From Candidatus Nitrosopumilus sp. (GTDB taxonomy: Archaea > Thermoproteota > Nitrososphaeria > Nitrososphaerales > Nitrosopumilaceae): 7,779 nucleotides of DNA. The position numbers and the translations under genes were made by a program. Below are positions 1-4,990 of this stretch, piece after piece. The notes beneath the pieces were generated by a model that was given only the letters and a program-made list of their open reading frames with translations, made no database searches and had not been told where the DNA came from. Numbering within the stretch: the first letter of the stretch is position 1; the number at the start of each line of letters is the position of its first letter. The stretch covers positions 1-7,779 of the forward strand of contig JADHUF010000047.1 of the NCBI GenBank assembly GCA_016784625.1, written 5' to 3'.

Positions 1-685
1 GAAACGCAACAGTGTCTTTTTGAGAATCTAGCATCATTTTTCCTACAATCATCGGACCAATTCCATCGCCTACTGGTTGTCCTGCTTTAAATGCAGGAAT
101 TGCTTCTTTCATTGCATCTGCTTGCTCCATTATAAAAGGAAGAAGCATTTGAAGAGGTAAAATTAATGGATAGTTATTTTGCTTTTTTGCAGTCAAATAC
201 ATGTGATTGACTATTTTGTAAATCATTTGTAAAGTTGATGCAATTTCAAGCAAAGTTTGCACTTTGGCTAATTCTAAATCACTAATTTCTGGAGAAAGTA
301 ATTTTACATGTTCTCGAGTATAGTCTTCCCTTGATCTTATAGTATGTTTTACTTTTTCTACTATACCATTAGGATCCATATCAACTGGCATAATTGTAAA
401 ATAATCTAAAAATCGGTCAATTTTTTTTACAAAGTCATCTTTTGGTTTTAAATTATTTTTAATGTAATCAATTAATTCATTTCTTGATTCTTCTTTAAAA
501 CTATCAAGTTTTTTTATTCCTTTTTTGATTTCACCAGAAGTAATGTAAAGTTGGATTCGTTGTCCATAAAACACAAAGAGGATTATAGGAACTATCCAAA
601 TTATCATCATAATTGGATTTGTATCATCACTCATTGCAAACATCTGATCAAAATCAAAATTTGTAAAATTCACTAGACCTAACAT
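1..685 (-). CDS. DUF1512-like archaeal membrane-anchored protein (N-terminal part; runs off the window)
   Basis: This frame is open from an ATG at 685 down to base 1, giving 228 residues with no stop, so the C-terminal part lies outside the window. Residues about 24-40 (MIIWIVPIILFVFY core) form one transmembrane segment after a short acidic N-terminus. A charged, helical, lysine-rich region follows (about 50-165, with EIKKGIKKLDSFKEE), then a more hydrophobic stretch. The last visible part contains VGDGIGPMIVGKMM at about 205-218. I recognise this layout and the GDGIGPM motif from the archaeal DUF1512 family, whose members are roughly 370 residues. That is recall, not a search. The function is unknown. 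The gene is transcribed away from TBP across a 134-base divergent spacer. I see no Shine-Dalgarno before 685. A second ATG at 689 is in another frame. Confidence 0.8.
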   Translation of the reverse strand, partial: MLGLVNFTNFDFDQMFAMSDDTNPIMMIIWIVPIILFVFYGQRIQLYITSGEIKKGIKKLDSFKEESRNELIDYIKNNLKPKDDFVKKIDRFLDYFTIMPVDMDPNGIVEKVKHTIRSREDYTREHVKLLSPEISDLELAKVQTLLEIASTLQMIYKIVNHMYLTAKKQNNYPLILPLQMLLPFIMEQADAMKEAIPAFKAGQPVGDGIGPMIVGKMMLDSQKDTVAF

Positions 686-730
686 TCATCGGTTCTAAAT
701 TAAACCATTCGTCCTAGTCTTCAAAAACTA

Positions 731-738
731 AAATTTAT
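731..738 (-). promoter_or_regulatory. possible TATA box for the DUF1512-like gene
   Basis: On the minus strand this reads ATAAATTT. Transcription starting about 27 bases downstream would begin near 707, leaving a leader of about 22 bases before the ATG at 685. The region is AT-rich, so the match is weak evidence. Confidence 0.3.
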
Positions 739-787
739 GCTGAAAATTACAAAAAATCATATCAAAGGGCAAAATAATGGCGAGTGC

Positions 788-797
788 TTTTATTATA
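788..797 (+). promoter_or_regulatory. TATA box of the TBP gene, leaderless geometry
   Basis: TTTTATTATA is centred about 27 bases before the A of the TBP start codon at 820. Archaeal transcription usually starts 25-30 bases after the TATA centre, so the mRNA probably begins at or within a base or two of the ATG. There is no Shine-Dalgarno in front of 820, which fits a leaderless message. Confidence 0.55.
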
Positions 798-819
798 GTT
801 AAATACAAAAAAGCCAAAT

Positions 820-1380
820 ATGCCAGAAACAAAACCTATTGTTAGTGTAGAAAATGTTGTAGCCTCAGCAGATGTAGGTCAAAAGATGGACCTAAATGAA
901 ATTACTAGAACATTTCCAGGTGTAGAATATCATCCGGATCAATTTCCAGGTCTAGTTTTTAGATTAAAGATTCCAAAAACTGCAACACTGATTTTCACAT
1001 CAGGTAAAATGGTATGTACTGGTTCAAAATCAGAAGATATGGCAAGAAAGGCAGTAAAAACAGTAGTTCAGAAACTTCGAAAAGGGGGAATTAAAGTGAA
1101 AAAGGATGCCACAGTAACAATTCAAAATATGGTAGCTTCAATTAATCTAGGTGGAAGAATCCATTTAGAGCAAGCTGCAAGGACATTACCAAGAAGCATG
1201 TATGAGCCAGAACAATTTCCAGGACTTATTCATAGAATGTTAGACCCAAAGACAGTCATTTTGTTATTTTCCTCAGGAAAATTGGTATGTACAGGAGCTA
1301 AAAAAGAAGAAGACGTGTATAGATCTGTTAACAACTTGCATGCATTACTAGAAGAAAAAGAACTAATGATTTATGAGTAA
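820..1380 (+). CDS. tbp: TATA-box-binding protein (TBP)
   Basis: This is the general transcription initiation factor that binds and bends TATA boxes and recruits TFB and RNA polymerase. It has 186 residues, the normal size for archaeal TBP, and consists almost entirely of two direct repeats forming the saddle: about 7-90 and 98-180. Each repeat has the signature QFPGL followed by a strand ending SGK(M/L)VCTG. The four phenylalanines expected to kink DNA are all present: F42 and F59 in repeat 1, F133 and F150 in repeat 2. There is a short acidic tail (EEKELMIYE). The start is the only sensible ATG and sits at the spacing expected for a leaderless mRNA after the TATA box at 788-797. The gene is divergent from the DUF1512-like gene and converges on the tRNA-binding protein gene. 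Confidence 0.98.
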   Translation: MPETKPIVSVENVVASADVGQKMDLNEITRTFPGVEYHPDQFPGLVFRLKIPKTATLIFTSGKMVCTGSKSEDMARKAVKTVVQKLRKGGIKVKKDATVTIQNMVASINLGGRIHLEQAARTLPRSMYEPEQFPGLIHRMLDPKTVILLFSSGKLVCTGAKKEEDVYRSVNNLHALLEEKELMIYE

Positions 1381-1412
1381 TCATAAATCAAAAATTAATT
1401 TTATTATTTTAT
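1381..1412. terminator. convergent T-rich intergenic region, probable terminator on both strands
   Basis: Between the stop of TBP (1380) and the stop of the minus-strand gene (1404) there are only 23 bases. The plus strand has the T-rich tract TTAATTTTATTATTTTAT (1395-1412), and the minus strand reads TTAATTTTTGATTT across the same gap. Short U-runs without a strong hairpin are the usual archaeal terminator. I see no GC-rich stem here. Confidence 0.45.
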
Positions 1413-1733
1413 AGGACTTCCCAAAGGAATGTCACCATCTACTGTCAACCAAAATGGTTTATCATCAACATCAGCTGCCAACAACATTGCATTTGATTCA
1501 ACTCCTGCCATTTTTTTTGGCTCTAGATTTGCAATAACAATAACTGTTTTTCCTACAATATCTTCAGGTTGATAATATTGCGCACCCCCAATTATTACAT
1601 CACGTTGGTCATTATTTCCCAAATCAATTCTTCCTTTAATTATTCTAGTTTTTCCCTCAATTGGCTCTGTTTCAATAATTTTGGCAACTCTAATGTCTAA
1701 TTTTGCAAAATCATCATATGACACATTTGACAT
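1404..1733 (-). CDS. stand-alone tRNA-binding OB-fold protein (MetRS beta / CsaA / Trbp111-like)
   Basis: This 109-residue protein is a single EMAP-II/Arc1p-type tRNA-binding OB domain. The family pattern is visible throughout: FAKLDIRVAKI at 9-19, then GGAQYYQPEDIVGK at about 49-62, IANLEPKKMAGVES at 67-80, MLLAA at 83-87, and DIPLGSPI near the C-terminus. In other proteins this domain is appended to methionyl-tRNA synthetase or acts as a separate subunit that helps tRNA binding. In archaea the free form is often annotated as MetRS beta subunit. No synthetase catalytic motifs occur in this gene. Whether it partners MetRS or acts alone as a CsaA-like chaperone cannot be told from sequence. 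It lies 39 bases after the small gene upstream on the same strand and may have its own promoter. Confidence 0.88.
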   Translation of the reverse strand: MSNVSYDDFAKLDIRVAKIIETEPIEGKTRIIKGRIDLGNNDQRDVIIGGAQYYQPEDIVGKTVIVIANLEPKKMAGVESNAMLLAADVDDKPFWLTVDGDIPLGSPIK

Positions 1734-1754
1734 AACAACCCCAAAGTCTTCTTG

Positions 1755-1762
1755 TTAAAATG
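1755..1762 (-). promoter_or_regulatory. possible TATA box for the tRNA-binding protein gene
   Basis: The minus strand reads CATTTTAA, centred about 25 bases before the ATG at 1733, the distance expected for a leaderless transcript. There is no clear Shine-Dalgarno before 1733. The sequence is a poor TATA match in AT-rich DNA, so co-transcription with the upstream small gene is equally possible. Confidence 0.3.
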
Positions 1763-1772
1763 AATTTCGAAT

Positions 1773-1988
1773 TTATTGTAACTCTTTTTTGTCTATTCCA
1801 CTAGTTTCGATTTCATATCTTAAAGCAGCAGGCAATTCCAAGTATTTTTTGTCAACTAGTATGATAATTTGATCCTCAGGAACACTAACTTTTTTTAATA
1901 ATTTACCACGTTGATGAGCATATGCATTTTTCCAAAAACTTGCACCATCAAGGGTTTCAATTTTTGGCATGTATTTTGAGGGTTTCAT
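1773..1988 (-). CDS. small conserved-looking protein of unknown function (65-71 aa)
   Basis: I do not recognise this protein. It has 71 residues from the ATG at 1988, or 65 from an in-frame ATG at 1970 (residue 7, MPKIETLDG). It is rich in lysine and charged residues, with no transmembrane segment, no cysteine and no zinc motif. The middle reads VPEDQIIILVDKKYLELP (about 36-53), a likely strand followed by a helix, and the protein ends in a charged tail. The composition looks like a real soluble protein, and the frame fits between its neighbours without overlap. The start at 1970 is supported by a TATA-like box at 1992-1999, about 25 bases upstream, giving a leaderless message. The start at 1988 has no Shine-Dalgarno. 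It may form a unit with the tRNA-binding protein gene 39 bases downstream. Confidence 0.65.
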   Translation of the reverse strand: MKPSKYMPKIETLDGASFWKNAYAHQRGKLLKKVSVPEDQIIILVDKKYLELPAALRYEIETSGIDKKELQ

Positions 1989-1991
1989 TTT

Positions 1992-1999
1992 CTTTTAAA
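1992..1999 (-). promoter_or_regulatory. possible TATA box for the small minus-strand gene
   Basis: The minus strand reads TTTAAAAG here, in a longer A/T tract (1993-2007). Its centre is about 25 bases before the alternative ATG at 1970 but only about 7 before the ATG at 1988. If it is the real promoter, 1970 is the true start. Confidence 0.35.
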
Positions 2000-2007
2000 T
2001 TTTAATT

Positions 2008-2084
2008 GACTGTGACGGAAGAGTGGTAAAGACCATTGGAACTGGAGTTAATGTTCCGGATTTTAGGGTTTACCCATCACAGTC
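2008..2084. repeat. inverted-repeat-bounded segment with nested hairpin potential, unknown role
   Basis: GACTGTGA (2008-2015) is matched by a perfect inverted copy TCACAGTC (2077-2084), 61 bases apart. Inside it three further hairpins can be drawn side by side: 2022-2027 with 2032-2037 (6 pairs including one G-U, loop AAAG), GGAAC 2038-2042 with GTTCC 2053-2057 (10-base loop), and GGG 2066-2068 with CCC 2073-2075. The segment lies between the two divergent promoters and looks less AT-rich than its flanks. It does not fit a tRNA: there is no TTCRANY T-loop and the arm lengths are wrong. It could be a small RNA, a regulator-binding region with paired TGTGA/TCACA half sites, or chance. Confidence 0.35.
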
Positions 2085-2108
2085 TATTTGGGTAGATGAG
2101 GAATCTAA

Positions 2109-2116
2109 TATATTTA
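2109..2116 (+). promoter_or_regulatory. TATA box of the SRPBCC-glycosyltransferase operon
   Basis: TATATTTA, within TAATATATTTAA (2106-2117), is the best TATA match in the window. It is centred about 28 bases before the ATG at 2141, consistent with a leaderless transcript. No Shine-Dalgarno precedes 2141. Confidence 0.6.
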
Positions 2117-2140
2117 ATGCGGAACGAATGGCTGTAGTAC

Positions 2141-2557
2141 ATGGCAACAATTGAGGTTGAAATAGAAATTAATGCCACAGTTGACAAAGTGTGGGATGTT
2201 GTTTCAGACATTGATAATGAACCAAAATTTTGGAAAGGAACAAAAGAAATCAAAAATCTATCAAAAGATGGAAACACAGTCAACAGAGAAATTACAATAG
2301 CATTCAGAGATCAAAAATGCATACAAGAAGTAAAACTTCAACCTAAAGAAAAGATAGAAGCTAAATTCACAAAAGGCATCATAAATGGTGAAAAAATCAT
2401 ATATCTCATCCCTAAGGATGAAAAAACTATCCTTCATACAATGTGGGACATAAAACTAACAGGAATGATGGGGATGTTCACAGGGATGATTAAAAAACAC
2501 ATCAAAAGTGGTACTGAGCAAGCAATGCAAAGTATCAAAGAAGAAATTGAGCGATAA
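2141..2557 (+). CDS. SRPBCC (START/Bet v1-like) family protein
   Basis: This 138-residue protein has the helix-grip layout of the SRPBCC superfamily. A first strand (IEVEIEINA, 4-12) leads into the helix VDKVWDVVSDIDNEPKFW (14-31). A run of alternating strands follows, and the protein ends in a long amphipathic helix (about 107-138) containing GMMGMFTGMIKKHIKSG. The family forms a hydrophobic pocket for lipids, polyketides or other ligands, but the ligand here cannot be read from sequence. There is no signal peptide, so it is cytoplasmic. The methionine- and glycine-rich start of the last helix could face a membrane or ligand. It is followed after 3 bases by the glycosyltransferase, so the two are almost certainly co-transcribed. 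That suggests, as inference, a role with a hydrophobic substrate or product of that enzyme. Confidence 0.85.
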   Translation: MATIEVEIEINATVDKVWDVVSDIDNEPKFWKGTKEIKNLSKDGNTVNREITIAFRDQKCIQEVKLQPKEKIEAKFTKGIINGEKIIYLIPKDEKTILHTMWDIKLTGMMGMFTGMIKKHIKSGTEQAMQSIKEEIER

Positions 2558-2560
2558 TTC

Positions 2561-3769
2561 ATGGAATTAATTATTGATATTTTCAACTACTCACTTACTG
2601 CAATTCTGATAGGAGTTTGTGGAGCGTGGATATTTCTTATCAAATCAATGATTGCTTCATTTAGATTTACACCATATCTTGACAAATTTGAAAATATATC
2701 TAAATCTGCCCCCAATGTTTCAATAATTCTTCCAGCAAGAAACGAAGAAGAATTTATTGGAAAATGTTTAGACTCGTTAATTAAACAAGACTATGAAAAT
2801 TATGAAATTATAGTTATTGATGATTCATCAGAGGACTCAACAGGAGAGATAATTTCAGAGTATGCCAAAAAATATTCTAAAATAATTCCAGTTTCTGCAA
2901 GACCTAAACCAGAAGGATGGATGGGTAAAAACTGGGCATGTATGGAGGGATATAGAAAAGCAACAGGAGAATTATTGTTATTTACAGATGCAGATACAAA
3001 TCATTCTAAAAATGTAACATCACTTGCAGTAGCACATTTACTTTCTTTTAATTTAGATGCGTTATCTGCAATTCCAAGAATGTTAACATTTGATTTTTGG
3101 ACAAACATTACACTTCCAATGATCTCTACATTTTTGCATACTAGATTTTCAGCATTAAATGTGAATAATCCTTCAAAAAAAACGGGTTATTTCTTTGGGA
3201 GTTTTTTCATCTTAAAGAAAAAAACATACGAAGAAGTGGGAACACATGAAGGAATAAAGCAAGAAATCATTGAAGATGGAGCACTTGGGAAAAAAGTAAA
3301 AGAATTAGGATACAAAATGAAAATGGTTAGAGGTGAGCATCTAATTGATGCTGTTTGGGCTCGAAACAAGAGTACTTTATGGAATGCTCTAAAAAGATTA
3401 ATGATTCCACTATACTTGCAAAGTGGGAAAATTGCAATTGGGATTTTCTTTGCAATTGTATTTTTGTTGTTCGTACCATTTCCAGTATTTGCAGTATCGG
3501 CATTATTACCAGTAGAAGAGACATCAGCAAAAATACTTTGTATCACATCAGCTATTGCTTCAATTCTAATTTACATTGCTGCAGTAATTGAGACAAAAAT
3601 TGGACTTGAATTAAGATTCATTCATGCATTATTTGCACCACTAGGAAGTTTAGTAGTAGTTTTAGGATTTTTAACTGGACTACTTCAAGCAAAAAGAACA
3701 CATTCCATCACATGGAGAGGTAGAAGATATTCAATGAGAGACCACACTCAAAGTTCAATCAGTGTATAG
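2561..3769 (+). CDS. membrane family-2 glycosyltransferase (HpnB/CrtQ-like)
   Basis: This 402-residue enzyme has a GT-A catalytic domain (about 52-270) between one N-terminal transmembrane segment (about 10-30) and a C-terminal bundle of about three (roughly 291-317, 326-343, 355-376). The GT2 motifs are present: VSIILPARNEE at 53-63, the nucleotide-binding DD at 87-88, the metal-binding DAD at 143-145, and the acidic ED at 238-239 where the catalytic base is expected. GWMGKNWACMEG at 119-130 resembles hopanoid-associated (HpnB) and carotenoid (CrtQ) glycosyltransferases. The sugar probably comes from a nucleotide sugar on the cytoplasmic face and goes to a lipid-like acceptor. Donor and acceptor are not identifiable. 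It starts 3 bases after the SRPBCC gene, with no clear Shine-Dalgarno, so translational coupling is likely. Confidence 0.88.
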   Translation: MELIIDIFNYSLTAILIGVCGAWIFLIKSMIASFRFTPYLDKFENISKSAPNVSIILPARNEEEFIGKCLDSLIKQDYENYEIIVIDDSSEDSTGEIISEYAKKYSKIIPVSARPKPEGWMGKNWACMEGYRKATGELLLFTDADTNHSKNVTSLAVAHLLSFNLDALSAIPRMLTFDFWTNITLPMISTFLHTRFSALNVNNPSKKTGYFFGSFFILKKKTYEEVGTHEGIKQEIIEDGALGKKVKELGYKMKMVRGEHLIDAVWARNKSTLWNALKRLMIPLYLQSGKIAIGIFFAIVFLLFVPFPVFAVSALLPVEETSAKILCITSAIASILIYIAAVIETKIGLELRFIHALFAPLGSLVVVLGFLTGLLQAKRTHSITWRGRRYSMRDHTQSSISV

Positions 3770-3775
3770 TAAGCC

Positions 3776-3783
3776 TTTTACAT
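3776..3783 (+). promoter_or_regulatory. possible TATA box for the HtrA-like gene
   Basis: TTTTACAT lies in the 19-base gap after the glycosyltransferase stop. Its centre is about 27 bases before the second in-frame ATG of the protease gene (3807), so it would give a leaderless message starting at residue 7. It is only about 9 bases before the first ATG. It competes with read-through from the upstream operon. Confidence 0.35.
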
Positions 3784-3788
3784 AGAAA

Positions 3789-4949
3789 ATGGAGATAAAA
3801 AATCTCATGGACAAATCAAGTGTATTTGTAGGTGGGATAATTGGCGCCATAATGGTTGCAGTATTATTTACAGTAGTGTTTGTATCACCACCTGAATCAA
3901 TGAAACCTGAAATTATAGTAAGTAATGGTCATGAACCAAGTACAGTTGGAGAAGTAACTCCACTTTATTCAAAGAGTTTATCATTAATTGAGATTTTTGA
4001 AAAATCGGAACCCGGAGTAGTTAGAGTCAATGTACAAAGAATCGAAACAGTAGATGGGGTAGGAGGTTTAGGATCAGGTTTTGTTTTTGATAAAAAAGGG
4101 CATATAATTACAAATGCTCATGTTATCGATAATGCAAAAAAAATCGCAGTGACATTTCTTGATGGAAGATCATACAATGCAGAAATTATTGGAGCAGATG
4201 AATATACAGACCTTGCAGTAATCAAAGTTGATGCAGATTTATCACTATTACATCCATTATCACTTGGAGATTCATCTAATCTCAAAGTAGGAGAACCAAT
4301 AGCTGCAATTGGAAATCCATTTGGATTATCAGGGTCTATGACTTCAGGAATAGTTAGTCAATTAGGAAGATTACTTCCATCAGGTTCAGGATATTCTATT
4401 CCAGACGTAATTCAAACTGATGCTGCTATCAATCCTGGGAATTCAGGAGGACCACTACTGAATATTAGAGGAGAGATTGTTGGAATTAACACTGCAATTC
4501 AATCAGCAACCGGAGAATTTACGGGTGTAGGATTTGCAATACCATCACAAACTGTTGCCAAAATTATACCAACATTAATTGAAAAAGGAGAATACAAGCA
4601 TCCATGGATTGGAATCTCAGGTAGAGATATTGACCCAGATCTAGCTAAAGTTTTGAATCTAAATGATGCCGTAGGATTCTTGGTAGTAACAGTAATTGAA
4701 AATAGTCCAGCTGATAAAGCAGGGATAACAGGTTCTGAAAAGACCATCGAGATGGATGGTGTTAGTTACCCAATGGGCGGAGACATCATTTTATCAGTAG
4801 ATGGAATCGAAGTAAGACAGATTGGCGATATTTTGATACATCTTCAAAGAGCAAAATCAGTTGGAGATGAGATGGTTTTAGAGATTCTAAGAGAAAATAG
4901 AACAACAGAGATTACAATTGTTCTCCAAGAAAGACCAAATGGAAATTAG
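3789..4949 (+). CDS. membrane-anchored HtrA/DegP-type serine protease with PDZ domain
   Basis: This 386-residue trypsin-like endopeptidase of the DegP/DegQ/DegS family is probably active on the outer side of the cytoplasmic membrane. A single N-terminal transmembrane anchor (about 12-33) is followed by a short linker and the protease domain (about 65-262). The triad is complete: H111 in ITNAHV, D141 in YTDLAVIKV, and S219 in NPGNSGGPLL. One PDZ domain (about 272-382) follows, starting HPWIGI. DegP has two PDZ domains and DegS has one, so the layout is DegS-like. Expected role: degradation of misfolded surface or exported proteins. Two starts are possible: the ATG at 3789, or the ATG at 3807 (MDKSSVFVGG), which has a TATA-like box at leaderless spacing. 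Both keep the anchor intact. The gene is 19 bases after the glycosyltransferase. Confidence 0.95.
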   Translation: MEIKNLMDKSSVFVGGIIGAIMVAVLFTVVFVSPPESMKPEIIVSNGHEPSTVGEVTPLYSKSLSLIEIFEKSEPGVVRVNVQRIETVDGVGGLGSGFVFDKKGHIITNAHVIDNAKKIAVTFLDGRSYNAEIIGADEYTDLAVIKVDADLSLLHPLSLGDSSNLKVGEPIAAIGNPFGLSGSMTSGIVSQLGRLLPSGSGYSIPDVIQTDAAINPGNSGGPLLNIRGEIVGINTAIQSATGEFTGVGFAIPSQTVAKIIPTLIEKGEYKHPWIGISGRDIDPDLAKVLNLNDAVGFLVVTVIENSPADKAGITGSEKTIEMDGVSYPMGGDIILSVDGIEVRQIGDILIHLQRAKSVGDEMVLEILRENRTTEITIVLQERPNGN

Positions 4950-4960
4950 GACAATACAAG

Positions 4961-4969
4961 CATAAATAC
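4961..4969 (+). promoter_or_regulatory. TATA box of the cofGH operon, supporting a leaderless TTG start
   Basis: CATAAATAC is centred about 25-26 bases before the TTG at 4991. The expected transcription start coincides with this codon, so the first base of the mRNA would be the T of TTG. No Shine-Dalgarno is present. Confidence 0.5.
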
Positions 4970-4990
4970 TCCTAGTCAAGAATTCTTCTG

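Noticed and set aside
2008..2084. tRNA gene suggested by the terminal stem, a GAGTGGTAAAG D-loop-like stretch and a cloverleaf shape
   Set aside because: There is no TTCRANY T-loop, the arm next to the closing stem has 3-4 pairs, the candidate anticodon loop has 10 bases, and the spacer after the first strand is too long. I kept it only as an unexplained structured segment.
1999..2150. Plus-strand open frame of about 50 codons across the divergent spacer (contains DCDGRVVKTIGTG)
   Set aside because: It has no ATG start before its last few codons, runs through the strong TATA box at 2109-2116, and ends inside the SRPBCC gene. I recognise no homology, so chance openness is the simpler reading.
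2077..2283. Minus-strand 68-codon frame overlapping the SRPBCC start
   Set aside because: It is antisense to a well-supported gene, crosses that gene's promoter, and has low-complexity composition with no family resemblance.
3187..3591. Several minus- and plus-strand frames inside the glycosyltransferase gene
   Set aside because: They lie within a gene with clear motifs and membrane segments, and their translations look like frame shadows.
4499..4747. Minus-strand 82-codon frame inside the protease gene
   Set aside because: It is antisense to the conserved protease-PDZ region and shows no family features.
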